Position numbers and translations under genes: made by a program. The notes below the pieces were generated by a model. That model had not been told where the DNA came from, did not search any database, and saw only the letters and a list, made by a program, of their open reading frames with translations. Source: DASQQQ01 sp036390995 (GTDB lineage: Bacteria > Actinomycetota > UBA4738 > HRBIN12). From it: DNA of 7,121 nucleotides. Within the stretch, counting starts at the first letter, position 1, and each line of letters begins with the position of its first letter. Of the stretch, positions 1 to 5,345 are shown one piece after another. The DNA lies in assembly GCA_036390995.1 (NCBI GenBank), contig DASWAT010000103.1, positions 1 to 7,121 of the forward strand, in the 5' to 3' direction.

Positions 1-485
1 CGCTGGGCCAGCGTCTGCACCACCGCCATGGCGATGGCCGGCTCCGAACGCATGAGCTTCAGGAACGCCCCACGCATCAGCCGGATGGCCACCACGGGGC
101 CGTCGGCCACGACCGAGGCAGAACGGGGGCCTCCATCCAGAAGGGCGATCTCCCCGAAGAAGTCCCCGGGGCCCAGACGGGCGATGGCGCGTCCGATGGG
201 GACCACCCCCCGCGCCACCCTGGCTCGGCCCTCGGCGATCACGTAGAGGGCGCGCCCCGGCGTGCCGGCGCGGACCATAACGGTGCCGTCCCGGAAGCGC
301 ACCTCCTCGGCCAGGTCGGCCACATGGCGGAGGTGCCGTTTGGAGAGACCGGCGAACAGCGGGATGGCCGACAGCATCGGCAGGCCACGCCGCCCGATCC
401 TCGGCCGAGCCGCCCGAGGTGAGGCGACGCCGGTCAGGGCCTGCGCGGTGAGCGCTGCACCGGAGAGTCCGCTCGGCGCCGGCAT
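1..485 (-). CDS. Cyclic nucleotide-binding domain protein (Crp-like), C-terminus outside window
   Basis: About 161 residues are visible. An N-terminal stretch of about 36 residues rich in Ala, Gly and Arg precedes a cyclic nucleotide-binding beta-roll (about residues 38-155). The roll begins MLSAIPLFAGLS and carries the phosphate-binding cassette FGEIALLDGGPRSASV at residues 110-125, with the Gly-Glu pair (111-112) and the ligand-contacting Arg121 intact. From family knowledge such a domain binds cAMP or cGMP. Whether a DNA-binding helix-turn-helix follows, which would make it a Crp/Fnr regulator, cannot be seen because the gene runs off the edge. The start is taken at 485 because this ATG overlaps the upstream TGA as TGATG and has GGGAGAG eight bases before it. 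Met37 is an alternative start. The overlap implies translational coupling with the DUF2231 gene. The domain call is secure; the overall role is not. Confidence 0.88.
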   Translation of the reverse strand, partial: MPAPSGLSGAALTAQALTGVASPRAARPRIGRRGLPMLSAIPLFAGLSKRHLRHVADLAEEVRFRDGTVMVRAGTPGRALYVIAEGRARVARGVVPIGRAIARLGPGDFFGEIALLDGGPRSASVVADGPVVAIRLMRGAFLKLMRSEPAIAMAVVQTLAQ

Positions 486-1054
486 CAGGGTTTCTCTCCC
501 GGCATCAGGTCGCGGTCCGACTCGTGCCACACGGCGCTGTCGCGCGCGGTCCGCACGTTGAAGCCGTAGTCGAACACGAGCGAGCCACCGATCGTGGCGC
601 CGAGCGCCGTCACCACCGCCGCGACGACCGTCAGGATCGCGATCCCGATGGGCGTGGAGGGCTCGCTGTAGGACCCCAGCCGCAGCGCGATGTCGACCAG
701 CACCAGGACCGTGACGGAGGCCATCGTGATGCCGTGGGCGCTGGCCGTCCGGCGCGCCTGCGTGCCCTTCGGCGCGGACCGCAGCCAGTCCATGAACCCG
801 GTCAGCGCCGTCGCCAGCGCCACGACGGCCCCACCGATCAGCACGAAGGTCGCGGCCCGGTAGAAGTCCTGGGCCCACGCCTGCGACTTCCACAGCCACG
901 AGATGACGTCGAACGCGGCCGCCAGCACGTAGGCCCCGATGGGCACGTCGGTGAGCGGCGGGTGGAAAGGCTTGCCCGCGAACCCGCGGAAGAGCCCGTT
1001 GAACCGGCGGCCCCTCACCGTGAGCGCGGGGCGGAACGAGAAGCGTCTGGGCAT
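485..1054 (-). CDS. DUF2231 family membrane protein
   Basis: This 189-residue protein matches the DUF2231 pattern: a cytoplasmic-side motif GKPFHPPLTDVPIG at residues 27-40, TGFMDW at 85-90, a conserved His at 107 and GGSLVFDYG near 156-164. Four hydrophobic segments are visible at about 37-56, 68-89, 107-125 and 136-152, so it should sit in the cytoplasmic membrane. The family has no firmly established biochemical activity; the conserved His and Asp residues would suit metal or haem binding, but that is inference. The start at 1054 is supported by GGGAG about six bases upstream. Longer in-frame extensions run antisense through the secreted-protein gene and lack support. It is followed with a one-base overlap by the cyclic-nucleotide-binding protein, so the two probably form one operon and may act together. 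Confidence 0.87.
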   Translation of the reverse strand: MPRRFSFRPALTVRGRRFNGLFRGFAGKPFHPPLTDVPIGAYVLAAAFDVISWLWKSQAWAQDFYRAATFVLIGGAVVALATALTGFMDWLRSAPKGTQARRTASAHGITMASVTVLVLVDIALRLGSYSEPSTPIGIAILTVVAAVVTALGATIGGSLVFDYGFNVRTARDSAVWHESDRDLMPGEKP

Positions 1055-1191
1055 CTCGAGCTCCCTTCTCCCGATGGACAGTCGTCCACTCAAGCACACA
1101 ACGGCGCGGCCCGAGCTAGGCTCGATCGCCGTGAACGCGCAGGGGCATCGGGGTTCAGGACGCTCGTCAAGGCTCGGATCGTCGAGAACGA

Positions 1192-1221
1192 GGCCCGCGC
1201 CGCTCACAGGCGACGCGGGCC
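1192..1221 (-). terminator. Terminator-like hairpin after the secreted-protein gene
   Basis: On the minus strand, 24 bases past the stop of the secreted-protein gene, a 12-bp stem (one G-U pair) closes a six-base loop: arm GGCCCGCGTCGC at 1221-1210 and arm GCGGCGCGGGCC at 1203-1192. The following bases are only moderately U-rich (TCGTTCTC), so this may be a weak intrinsic terminator or an mRNA 3'-end stabiliser. The rest of the 191-base gap between the two minus-strand genes (1055-1245) shows no gene. It contains a TTGACG hexamer at 1172-1167 with no convincing -10 partner. Confidence 0.55.
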
Positions 1222-1245
1222 CGTCTCCGAACGCAGACCGAGCGG

Positions 1246-1761
1246 CTAGGCCCCGGTCGCTGCGAACCAGGCGGTCGCCGAGGGCCCGACGAAGACGACC
1301 GGCGCGATGCAAGGGCTCGGCAAGGACAGGGTCGCCTCGATCCTCGAGTCGCCCGACGTGCTCGCGGGGAACGGGTCGGTGGCCACGTTCGCCGTCGCCG
1401 CGGCGCCGTTCACGATCGTCATGCAGCTCACGACCGCCTGGAAGTTCGGGATCGGGTTCGTGCCCTGCAGCGCCGCCGGCACCGGGTCGCCGTCGAGGAG
1501 CACCAGGCCCTCCACCTCGACCTTGAGGTGCCCGTCGGCCTCGAGCTCGCCCTTGGCCTCCTCGATCTGCCAGGGGAACCCGCCGCCGTTGATGCCCCGG
1601 ATCGGGTTCGCGGAGCCGACGAAGGGCCCGGTGACCGGCGCCATCGTCCGGAAGTTCAGGATCGTCCTGCTCTTCGGATCGTTCGAGCTCGCGTTGGCCG
1701 CGACGGCGATCAGGCCGACCGCCAGGACCGCTCCGAGCACCGCGGTGAGCCACCGTCTCAT
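1246..1761 (-). CDS. Small secreted protein, family not recognised
   Basis: This 171-residue protein begins with a clear Sec signal peptide: RR near the start, a hydrophobic core at about 5-20, and an ANA cleavage site at 22-24 followed by SSNDP. The mature part is about 147 residues, has no membrane segment, and contains just two cysteines (113 and 151), which could form a disulfide outside the cell. It is rich in Pro, Gly and Ala and looks like a compact beta-rich domain; segments such as TNPIPNFQAVVSC suggest a conserved fold, but I cannot name a family or function. The start at 1761 has a strong site (GGAGGGGAG, about eight bases before ATG), and a 7-bp hairpin lies directly upstream of it. 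The gene is divergent from the serine hydrolase and ends before a terminator-like hairpin, so it is probably monocistronic. Confidence 0.8.
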   Translation of the reverse strand: MRRWLTAVLGAVLAVGLIAVAANASSNDPKSRTILNFRTMAPVTGPFVGSANPIRGINGGGFPWQIEEAKGELEADGHLKVEVEGLVLLDGDPVPAALQGTNPIPNFQAVVSCMTIVNGAAATANVATDPFPASTSGDSRIEATLSLPSPCIAPVVFVGPSATAWFAATGA

Positions 1762-1777
1762 GGTCTCGTCTCCCCTC

Positions 1778-1798
1778 CGGACCGCCGTGCGCGGTCCG
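1778..1798 (-). promoter_or_regulatory. 5' leader hairpin abutting the ribosome binding site of the secreted-protein gene
   Basis: The minus-strand leader contains CGGACCG (1798-1792) and CGGTCCG (1784-1778), a perfect 7-bp stem with a seven-base loop. Its last base is shared with the GGAGGGGAG ribosome binding site (1778-1770). Such a stem leaves the site exposed and may stabilise the mRNA. No regulatory role is shown. Confidence 0.4.
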
Positions 1799-1819
1799 TC
1801 CGGTGGGACTACGCGTGAG

Positions 1820-1913
1820 GGGATGTCCCGGATTCCGCCCGGGTCCCAGGACGAGACCGGACGGAGAGGATCGCGGCTCCATGCAAGTATTGAGCCGGTC
1901 CGGGATGTCCCGG
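1820..1913. promoter_or_regulatory. Candidate operator: two copies of GGGATGTCCCGG in the divergent intergenic region
   Basis: The 177-base gap between the divergent secreted-protein and serine-hydrolase genes holds an exact 12-bp direct repeat, GGGATGTCCCGG, at 1820-1831 and 1902-1913, 82 bp apart. The core GGGA-TG-TCCC is palindromic, and in the second copy the arms extend to six bases (CCGGGA/TCCCGG). Paired palindromes between divergent genes are a common layout for a dimeric repressor or activator binding on one DNA face; 82 bp is close to eight helical turns. No convincing promoter hexamers were found for either gene, so the placement relative to transcription starts is unknown. Confidence 0.35.
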
Positions 1914-1938
1914 CCAAGGCTCGAGGGAGGGCACGTCG

Positions 1939-3333
1939 ATGATGGATCCGATCGCTGGGGTGGCAGACAAGCTCGAGGCGAAGGCGGCCTCGTTCGTCAA
2001 GGAGCACCGGCTGCCGGGGGCGGCCGTCGGCGTGGTCCGCGGCGACGGGCTGGTCTGGTCCGCGGGCGTCGGGTTCGCCGACGTCGGGGAGCGGCGCGCG
2101 CCCGAGCCGACCACGCTCTACCGCATCGCCTCGATCACGAAGACGTTCACCGGGACCGCGATCATGCAGCTCCGCGACGAGGGGCGGCTCCACCTCGACG
2201 ACCCCGCGGTGTCCCATCTGCCCGAGCTGCGCGGCGCGGCGAGCCCGTTCGGGCCGATCGAAACGCTCACGATCCGCCGGATGCTCTCGCACGAGTCGGG
2301 CCTGCAGGGGGATCCTCCCGGCACCGACTGGACCGCGATCGCGTACGAGAGCGTCGTGGACCGGAACCTCGAACGCGTGACCGAGATCGGCACGCGGGTC
2401 CCGCCGAACTCGCAGCAGAAGTACTCGAACATCGCGTACCAGCTCCTCGGCGAGATCGTCGCGCGAGTGAGCGCCAGGCCGTACGTGGAGTACGTGCGGG
2501 ACAGGATCCTCGAGCCGCTCGGAATGTCCTCGACCGTGTTCGAGCCGCTCCCCGACGCGCTCCGTTCGCGCACGGCGGCGGGGTACGCCGGCCGGTTCCT
2601 CTCGGACGAGCTCGACCCGGCCTCGATCCCGCCGACCGCGTGGGCCGAGGGCGGCCTGTGGTCATGCGTCGGGGACCTGGCCCGGTGGATCGCGTTCCAG
2701 CTCCGGGAGGACGGAGGCCCGCGCCAGGGCGCCCAGGTGCTCGCCGGCTCCACGCTGAAGGAGATGCACACGGCCAGGTACCTGGGCGACGACGCGTGGA
2801 CCGAGGCCTGGGCGATCACGTGGTACGCGAAGCGCCGGGGCGACGTGATCTGGGTGCAGCACTCCGGAGGCCTGCACGGCTTCACCTCGAACGTCTGCTT
2901 CGATCCGAAGGAGCGGGTGGGGGCGATCGTGTTGCTGAACGGGAACGAGGACGCCGACGTGCTCGCGATGGACCTCGGGACGATCGCGCGCGAGGCCGTC
3001 GGCGCGGCCGCGCCCCCGATCGAGCCGCCGCCGCCGCTGCCTGATGCGTATCGCCCCCTGCTCGGGATCTACCTGAACCGGGAGGCCGGGTGGGTGATCC
3101 GGGTCGAGTGGCGCGACGGGAAACTGTCGATCCTCGACCCGGACGATGCCACGTGGCGACCGGTCCTCGCGCCGACCGGAGACCCGGACGCGTTCGTCGT
3201 GGAGCCGGGGGTTCGCGAGTCGGGTGAGCCGGGGGTGTTCCGGCGTCTCCCCGACGGGCGCGTCGTGTCGCTGTTCCTCGCCTCCGAGACGTGGCAGCGG
3301 CTGGATCCCGTGTCCCCGCCGCCCGAGGGCTAG
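1939..3333 (+). CDS. Serine hydrolase, beta-lactamase class C / penicillin-binding-protein-like
   Basis: This 464-residue protein has the three active-site motifs of the Beta-lactamase (class C, AmpC/EstB/DD-peptidase) superfamily: the nucleophile motif SITK at 65-68, the YSN motif at 162-164 (KYSNIAYQLLGEI), and HSG at 308-310, replacing the KTG triad as in many esterase-like members. The catalytic domain spans about 10-350. A further domain of about 100 residues (about 362-460, YRPLLGIYL to WQRLDP) resembles the beta-barrel C-terminal DUF3471-like module of this group. There is no signal peptide or membrane segment, so it is probably cytoplasmic, which argues against a classical secreted beta-lactamase. 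Peptidase, amidase or esterase activity is more likely, with substrate unknown. The start at 1939 (ATGATG, the second ATG also possible) follows GAGGGAGGG at a spacing of eight to nine bases. The stop lies only 11 bases from the stop of the convergent RNHCP gene. Confidence 0.9.
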   Translation: MMDPIAGVADKLEAKAASFVKEHRLPGAAVGVVRGDGLVWSAGVGFADVGERRAPEPTTLYRIASITKTFTGTAIMQLRDEGRLHLDDPAVSHLPELRGAASPFGPIETLTIRRMLSHESGLQGDPPGTDWTAIAYESVVDRNLERVTEIGTRVPPNSQQKYSNIAYQLLGEIVARVSARPYVEYVRDRILEPLGMSSTVFEPLPDALRSRTAAGYAGRFLSDELDPASIPPTAWAEGGLWSCVGDLARWIAFQLREDGGPRQGAQVLAGSTLKEMHTARYLGDDAWTEAWAITWYAKRRGDVIWVQHSGGLHGFTSNVCFDPKERVGAIVLLNGNEDADVLAMDLGTIAREAVGAAAPPIEPPPPLPDAYRPLLGIYLNREAGWVIRVEWRDGKLSILDPDDATWRPVLAPTGDPDAFVVEPGVRESGEPGVFRRLPDGRVVSLFLASETWQRLDPVSPPPEG

Positions 3334-3344
3334 CTGGTCGGCCG

Positions 3345-3719
3345 TCAGAGCTCGCCGATGAGCTCGATCGGGAACGGCGGCTGGGCGAGCGGCTTCACCG
3401 CGAGCCGGAGCAGGACGAGCGGATTGTCGTCGCCGGCGGCCCGGTTCAGGTGGAGCTCATCGCAGCCCGTGCAGCGGTGGACGATGACCCACTCGCCGTC
3501 GCCGCGAACGCCGATCGCGATCGGCTCCATGAGCGAGCCGCAGTCTGCCGCGCGGTCGCCGGGACGGTCGTCGTCGAGGTGACGGCTCCATAGGCAGGTG
3601 GGGCAGTGATTGCGGTGCGCCGTGCCCGGCGCGTGCGTCGGCACGTCCAGCCTGCAGTGGCCGCACCGGAACGAGCTGGGTTCATGGCGCCGTTGCCCGC
3701 GGCGCTGATCGCGTGACAT
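3345..3719 (-). CDS. RNHCP domain zinc-ribbon protein
   Basis: This 124-residue soluble protein contains the signature that names the RNHCP family: AHRNHCPTCLWS at residues 34-45. CxxC knuckles lie at Cys19/Cys22, Cys39/Cys42 and Cys83/Cys86, with Cys60 as an extra possible ligand, and the family's C-terminal CTGCDELHLNRAAGDDN lies at 83-99. The paired cysteines should bind one or two zinc ions. The family's molecular function is not established; nucleic acid or ribosome association is a reasonable guess for a basic N-terminus plus zinc ribbons. The start at 3719 follows GGAGG by six bases, but that site is locked in a hairpin and preceded by a leader ORF (see those entries), which suggests translational control. 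The gene converges on the serine hydrolase with an 11-base gap and no room for a separate terminator. Confidence 0.9.
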   Translation of the reverse strand: MSRDQRRGQRRHEPSSFRCGHCRLDVPTHAPGTAHRNHCPTCLWSRHLDDDRPGDRAADCGSLMEPIAIGVRGDGEWVIVHRCTGCDELHLNRAAGDDNPLVLLRLAVKPLAQPPFPIELIGEL

Positions 3720-3720
3720 G

Positions 3721-3774
3721 GGGAACCTCCGACAGGGGACGGTGGGGTACGCCGTCGCGCGCTGGAGGGTTCCC
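3721..3774 (-). promoter_or_regulatory. Hairpin sequestering the RNHCP ribosome binding site
   Basis: In the minus-strand mRNA, GGGAACCCTCC (3774-3764) pairs with GGAGGTTCCC (3730-3721): ten base pairs with a single bulged C, closing a 33-base loop. The 3' arm contains the whole GGAGG of the RNHCP gene and ends two bases before its ATG, so the folded form should block initiation. The 5' arm starts only six bases after the stop codon of the 19-codon leader ORF, so a ribosome paused at or near the leader's end would cover and open it. The pairing is read directly from the sequence; the control function is inferred. Confidence 0.55.
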
Positions 3775-3780
3775 GAACGA

Positions 3781-3840
3781 TCAGCAGGGGTTGAGAGCCG
3801 AACCAGGACGCGACACGATGACCACCGAGCTCACGGTCAT
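3781..3840 (-). CDS. Leader ORF, 19 codons, upstream of RNHCP gene
   Basis: The ORF encodes MTVSSVVIVSRPGSALNPC and stops at TGA 3783-3781. It is preceded by GAGGAGGTGA three bases before its ATG, a near-perfect complement to the 16S rRNA tail and stronger than most sites in this window. It lies within a plausible leader transcript, in a different frame from the RNHCP gene, and ends six bases before the hairpin that hides the RNHCP ribosome binding site. This matches the geometry of translational attenuators such as those of erm and cat genes, where a stalled or terminating leader ribosome exposes the downstream start. No run of one amino acid points to amino-acid sensing; the valine-rich middle and terminal Pro-Cys could be stall sites. 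The ORF is short, so coding is supported only by the ribosome binding site and context. Confidence 0.45.
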   Translation of the reverse strand: MTVSSVVIVSRPGSALNPC

Positions 3841-3887
3841 CGGTCACCTCCTCAGGTCCGGGCCGCGTGGATCGCGGCAACCCATCG

Positions 3888-3916
3888 ACGTTAGCCGATG
3901 CGGCGGCCGGCCGCAA
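3888..3916 (-). promoter_or_regulatory. Candidate promoter for leader ORF and RNHCP gene
   Basis: On the minus strand TTGCGG (3916-3911) and TAACGT (3893-3888) are separated by exactly 17 bases, placing a start near 3881. The -10 fits the actinobacterial TANNNT pattern; the -35 matches only three of six consensus bases. The resulting leader of about 40 bases before the 19-codon ORF contains a 6-bp GC hairpin (3862-3878). The left IS end lies 17 bp upstream of the -35, so the insertion leaves the promoter intact but removes its native upstream DNA. Confidence 0.35.
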
Positions 3917-3924
3917 GGGTTGCA

Positions 3925-3932
3925 GCCGTCAC
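3925..3932. repeat. Target site duplication, left copy
   Basis: GCCGTCAC directly precedes the left IS end and recurs directly after the right end (5338-5345). The match is eight bases exactly; with one mismatch on the outer side it would be nine (AGCCGTCAC versus GGCCGTCAC), the length I recall as usual for ISLre2 elements. Confidence 0.75.
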
Positions 3933-3934
3933 GG

Positions 3935-3960
3935 AAGCGTCCCCCCGTAGGTTCCTTGGA
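3935..3960. repeat. Left terminal inverted repeat of the IS
   Basis: The 26 positions match the reverse complement of 5310-5335 at 20 sites. Blocks AAGCGTCCC, GTAGGT and CCT are shared, in that order from the outside. The outermost two bases of the element (3933-3934) do not match their counterparts at the right end. Confidence 0.8.
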
Positions 3961-3984
3961 TCGGGCCTGAGAAGGCACCAGGCT
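3956..3984 (+). promoter_or_regulatory. Weak candidate IS-internal promoter
   Basis: TTGGAT (3956-3961) and CAGGCT (3979-3984) are 17 bases apart and would start transcription near 3991. This is the first base after the left arm of the foldback hairpin, so the element's own transcript would lack that arm. Both hexamers are poor matches to consensus. The call rests mainly on the suggestive position. Confidence 0.2.
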
Positions 3985-4031
3985 CACCTCAGCGAATTGG
4001 CCCTCGAAGGGCAAGGAGGTGAGCCTGGTGC
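3975..4031 (+). promoter_or_regulatory. Foldback hairpin covering the transposase ribosome binding site and start codon
   Basis: GCACCAGGCTCACCTC (3975-3990) is a perfect 16-base inverted repeat of GAGGTGAGCCTGGTGC (4016-4031). The 25-base loop holds a second small hairpin (GCCCT at 4000-4004 with AGGGC at 4008-4012). The 3' arm contains almost all of the ribosome binding site GGAGGTGA (4015-4022) and the whole GTG start codon (4028-4030). Transcripts entering from outside would contain both arms and be translationally silent. Known elements such as IS10 and IS50 use this kind of structure to avoid activation by neighbouring promoters; applying it here is inference from a very strong pairing. 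Confidence 0.7.
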
Positions 4032-5211
4032 GGGTTCAAGTGTTGCTTACGGTGGAGGTCCCCTCAACCGCCTCCTTCGATCAGGTCGAGCAGGCCTGCG
4101 TGAGCGCGTCTCGGACCGCGGGCCGGATGGCGCTCGAGCAGGTCCTTGCCGGGCGCGAGCAGCGGAGGAGACGAAGCCGCCGCCCCAAGGGCCGCGGCCA
4201 CAGGCGTACCGTCCTTACCCGCGTTGGCTACGTGAGTTTTCGCCGAGGACGGTCTCGACGGGCCGATGGGACCCGTCACTTCCCGCTGGATGAGCAGCTG
4301 GGGCTGCCCCCGCATCACGAGGCCACACCCGCGGTGAGACGACGAGGGTGCGAGCTCGCCGCCTGCCATCCCTACCGCGAGGCGGCCCGGCTCCTGTCGG
4401 CGGAGGTCGGGGCTCACGTCGACCACCGCGCGATCTGGCGCTGGGTGCAGGCCGAGGCGATGAGGCGCTGAAGGCCCGCGCCGAGAAGGTGAACGCCATT
4501 TTCGGCGACGGCGAGGCGCCGCCGCGCCCGGACGAACCGGTGCCCGAGCGCCTGACCGTGGCCGTGGACGCCACCGGGATCCGGCTGATCGAAGGCGAGG
4601 GGGCATCGGTCAAGGTGGCGGTCTCGTTCACTGGGACCGAGCAGCTCAGCGCGTCCAAGCGCCGCCTCCTCGGCCGCCACGTCTTCGCCGACATCTGCGA
4701 GCCCGACCCGTTCGGCCAGGCCCTTGCCTTCGAGCTCGAGCGCACCTACGGCGCCCACCGGATCGGATCGTGCATGCTGCTCGCCGACGGGGAGACCTGG
4801 ATCAAGCAGCTCGCCGGCGACTGGTTGCCGACGGCCCGGTACCAGTGCGACCACTGGCACCTGGCGGTCAAGATCCGCGAGTTCTGCGAGCGAGACGAGC
4901 ACCGGTTCCGACGGATGCTCGACCGAGCCTTCGCCACGCCGCATCGCCTGGCCGCGCAGCTTGTGGCCGGCAGGTGGAAGGGAGACCCCGACAAGGCTAG
5001 GGAGCTCGCCGTGTACCTGACCAACAACGGCGATCACCTGCACACGTACCGGCACATGGGTCCTGGCCGGTGGATGCACGGGTCGGCTCCGGCCGAAAAG
5101 CACGTCGAGCTCACCGTGAACCGGCGGTTCAAACGCCGAGGGATGCGGTGGTCACGACGGGGAGCACGCAACTTGCTCGCCCTTCGACTGGAGGTGATCG
5201 CCTCGCGCTGA
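4028..5211 (+). CDS. ISLre2-like transposase, interrupted by one frameshift
   Basis: The protein is read in two frames: 4028-4471 (about 147 codons, stop TGA) and the -1 frame from about 4459 to TGA at 5211, giving about 394 residues when joined. The N-terminal part is basic and continues into a segment with GYVSFRRG, HFPLDEQLGLPP and a helix-turn-helix-like stretch (YREAARLLSAEVGAHVDHRA), the order seen in ISLre2 (UPF0236-type) transposases. The second part carries VAVDATG (first catalytic Asp, codon 4567), LLADGETWI (second Asp, codon 4786), CDHWHLAVKI and the C-terminal signature RRGMRWSRRGARNLLALRL. GTG 4028 is preferred over GTG 4019 because GGAGGTGA lies five bases upstream of it. The break near 4457-4461 is repaired by one extra G (GCGAT to GCGGAT, reading EADEALKARAEK). 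There is no slippery heptamer, so programmed frameshifting is unlikely. Confidence 0.82.
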
Positions 5212-5220
5212 TCCCGTCGG

Positions 5221-5260
5221 GCTCTTCGTTGTGCGACCGGCTTGCTCCGTCGCGAAGAGC
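5221..5260 (+). terminator. Hairpin after the transposase gene
   Basis: Nine bases past the transposase stop, GCTCTTC (5221-5227) pairs with GAAGAGC (5254-5260), and inside it GCGAC (5233-5237) pairs with GTCGC (5249-5253), separated by a one-sided internal loop. There is no U-tract, so it is a possible weak or Rho-assisted terminator, or a barrier to antisense transcription from the neighbouring minus-strand gene. The remaining 5261-5309 inside the IS shows no gene. Confidence 0.35.
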
Positions 5261-5309
5261 TGGACGGAGAGGCCGAGAACACCCATCATCACCAACAACC
5301 CGAGGTGAG

Positions 5310-5335
5310 TCTCAGGGACCTACATCGGGACGCTT
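5310..5335. repeat. Right terminal inverted repeat of the IS
   Basis: This is the partner of 3935-3960 (20 of 26 matching in inverted orientation). Just inside it, GAGGTGAG at 5302-5309 is the complement of CTCACCTC at 3983-3990 near the left end, a possible subterminal transposase site. Confidence 0.8.
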
Positions 5336-5337
5336 AG

Positions 5338-5345
5338 GCCGTCAC
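5338..5345. repeat. Target site duplication, right copy
   Basis: GCCGTCAC is identical to 3925-3932. It includes the TGA stop codon (5344-5342, minus strand) of the small membrane-protein gene, which shows the element entered just beyond that stop. Confidence 0.75.

Larger units (their letters stand above)
3933..5337 (+). mobile_element. ISLre2-like insertion sequence, complete, about 1.4 kb
   Basis: The element is bounded by imperfect terminal inverted repeats (3935-3960 against 5310-5335, 20 of 26 positions matching, with an uninterrupted outer AAGCGTCCC) and flanked by an exact 8-bp direct repeat, GCCGTCAC. It contains one transposase gene, interrupted by a frameshift, filling most of its length, and no passenger gene. 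The intact ends and exact duplication indicate a transposition event not yet blurred by mutation. It inserted directly after the stop codon of a small membrane-protein gene and upstream of the RNHCP promoter, so it breaks no recognised ORF. The family call rests on transposase motifs (see that entry); an ISKra4-type element is the main alternative. The exact end could shift by one or two bases. Confidence 0.85.

Noticed and set aside
485..1882. A 465-codon open frame on the minus strand continuing upstream of the DUF2231 gene
   Set aside because: Only the last 189 codons are protein-like and have a ribosome binding site. The upstream part is an out-of-frame, Arg/Gly-rich shadow of the secreted-protein gene, as is usual in GC-rich DNA.
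1803..3044. A 413-codon plus-strand frame overlapping the serine hydrolase
   Set aside because: Its translation is almost wholly Arg, Gly, Ala and Pro without motifs, while the overlapping frame carries SITK, YSN and HSG.
3901..3916. GCGGCCGGCCGC palindrome as a possible operator
   Set aside because: It is a perfect 12-bp palindrome but purely G/C, as is common in this base composition. It has no second copy and overlaps only the candidate -35 region, so there is too little support.
4440..4480. Programmed -1 frameshifting to make the transposase
   Set aside because: No A/T-rich slippery heptamer or downstream pseudoknot is seen at GAGGCGATGAGGCGC. The same -1 break occurs in a non-mobile gene nearby, so error or mutation is simpler.
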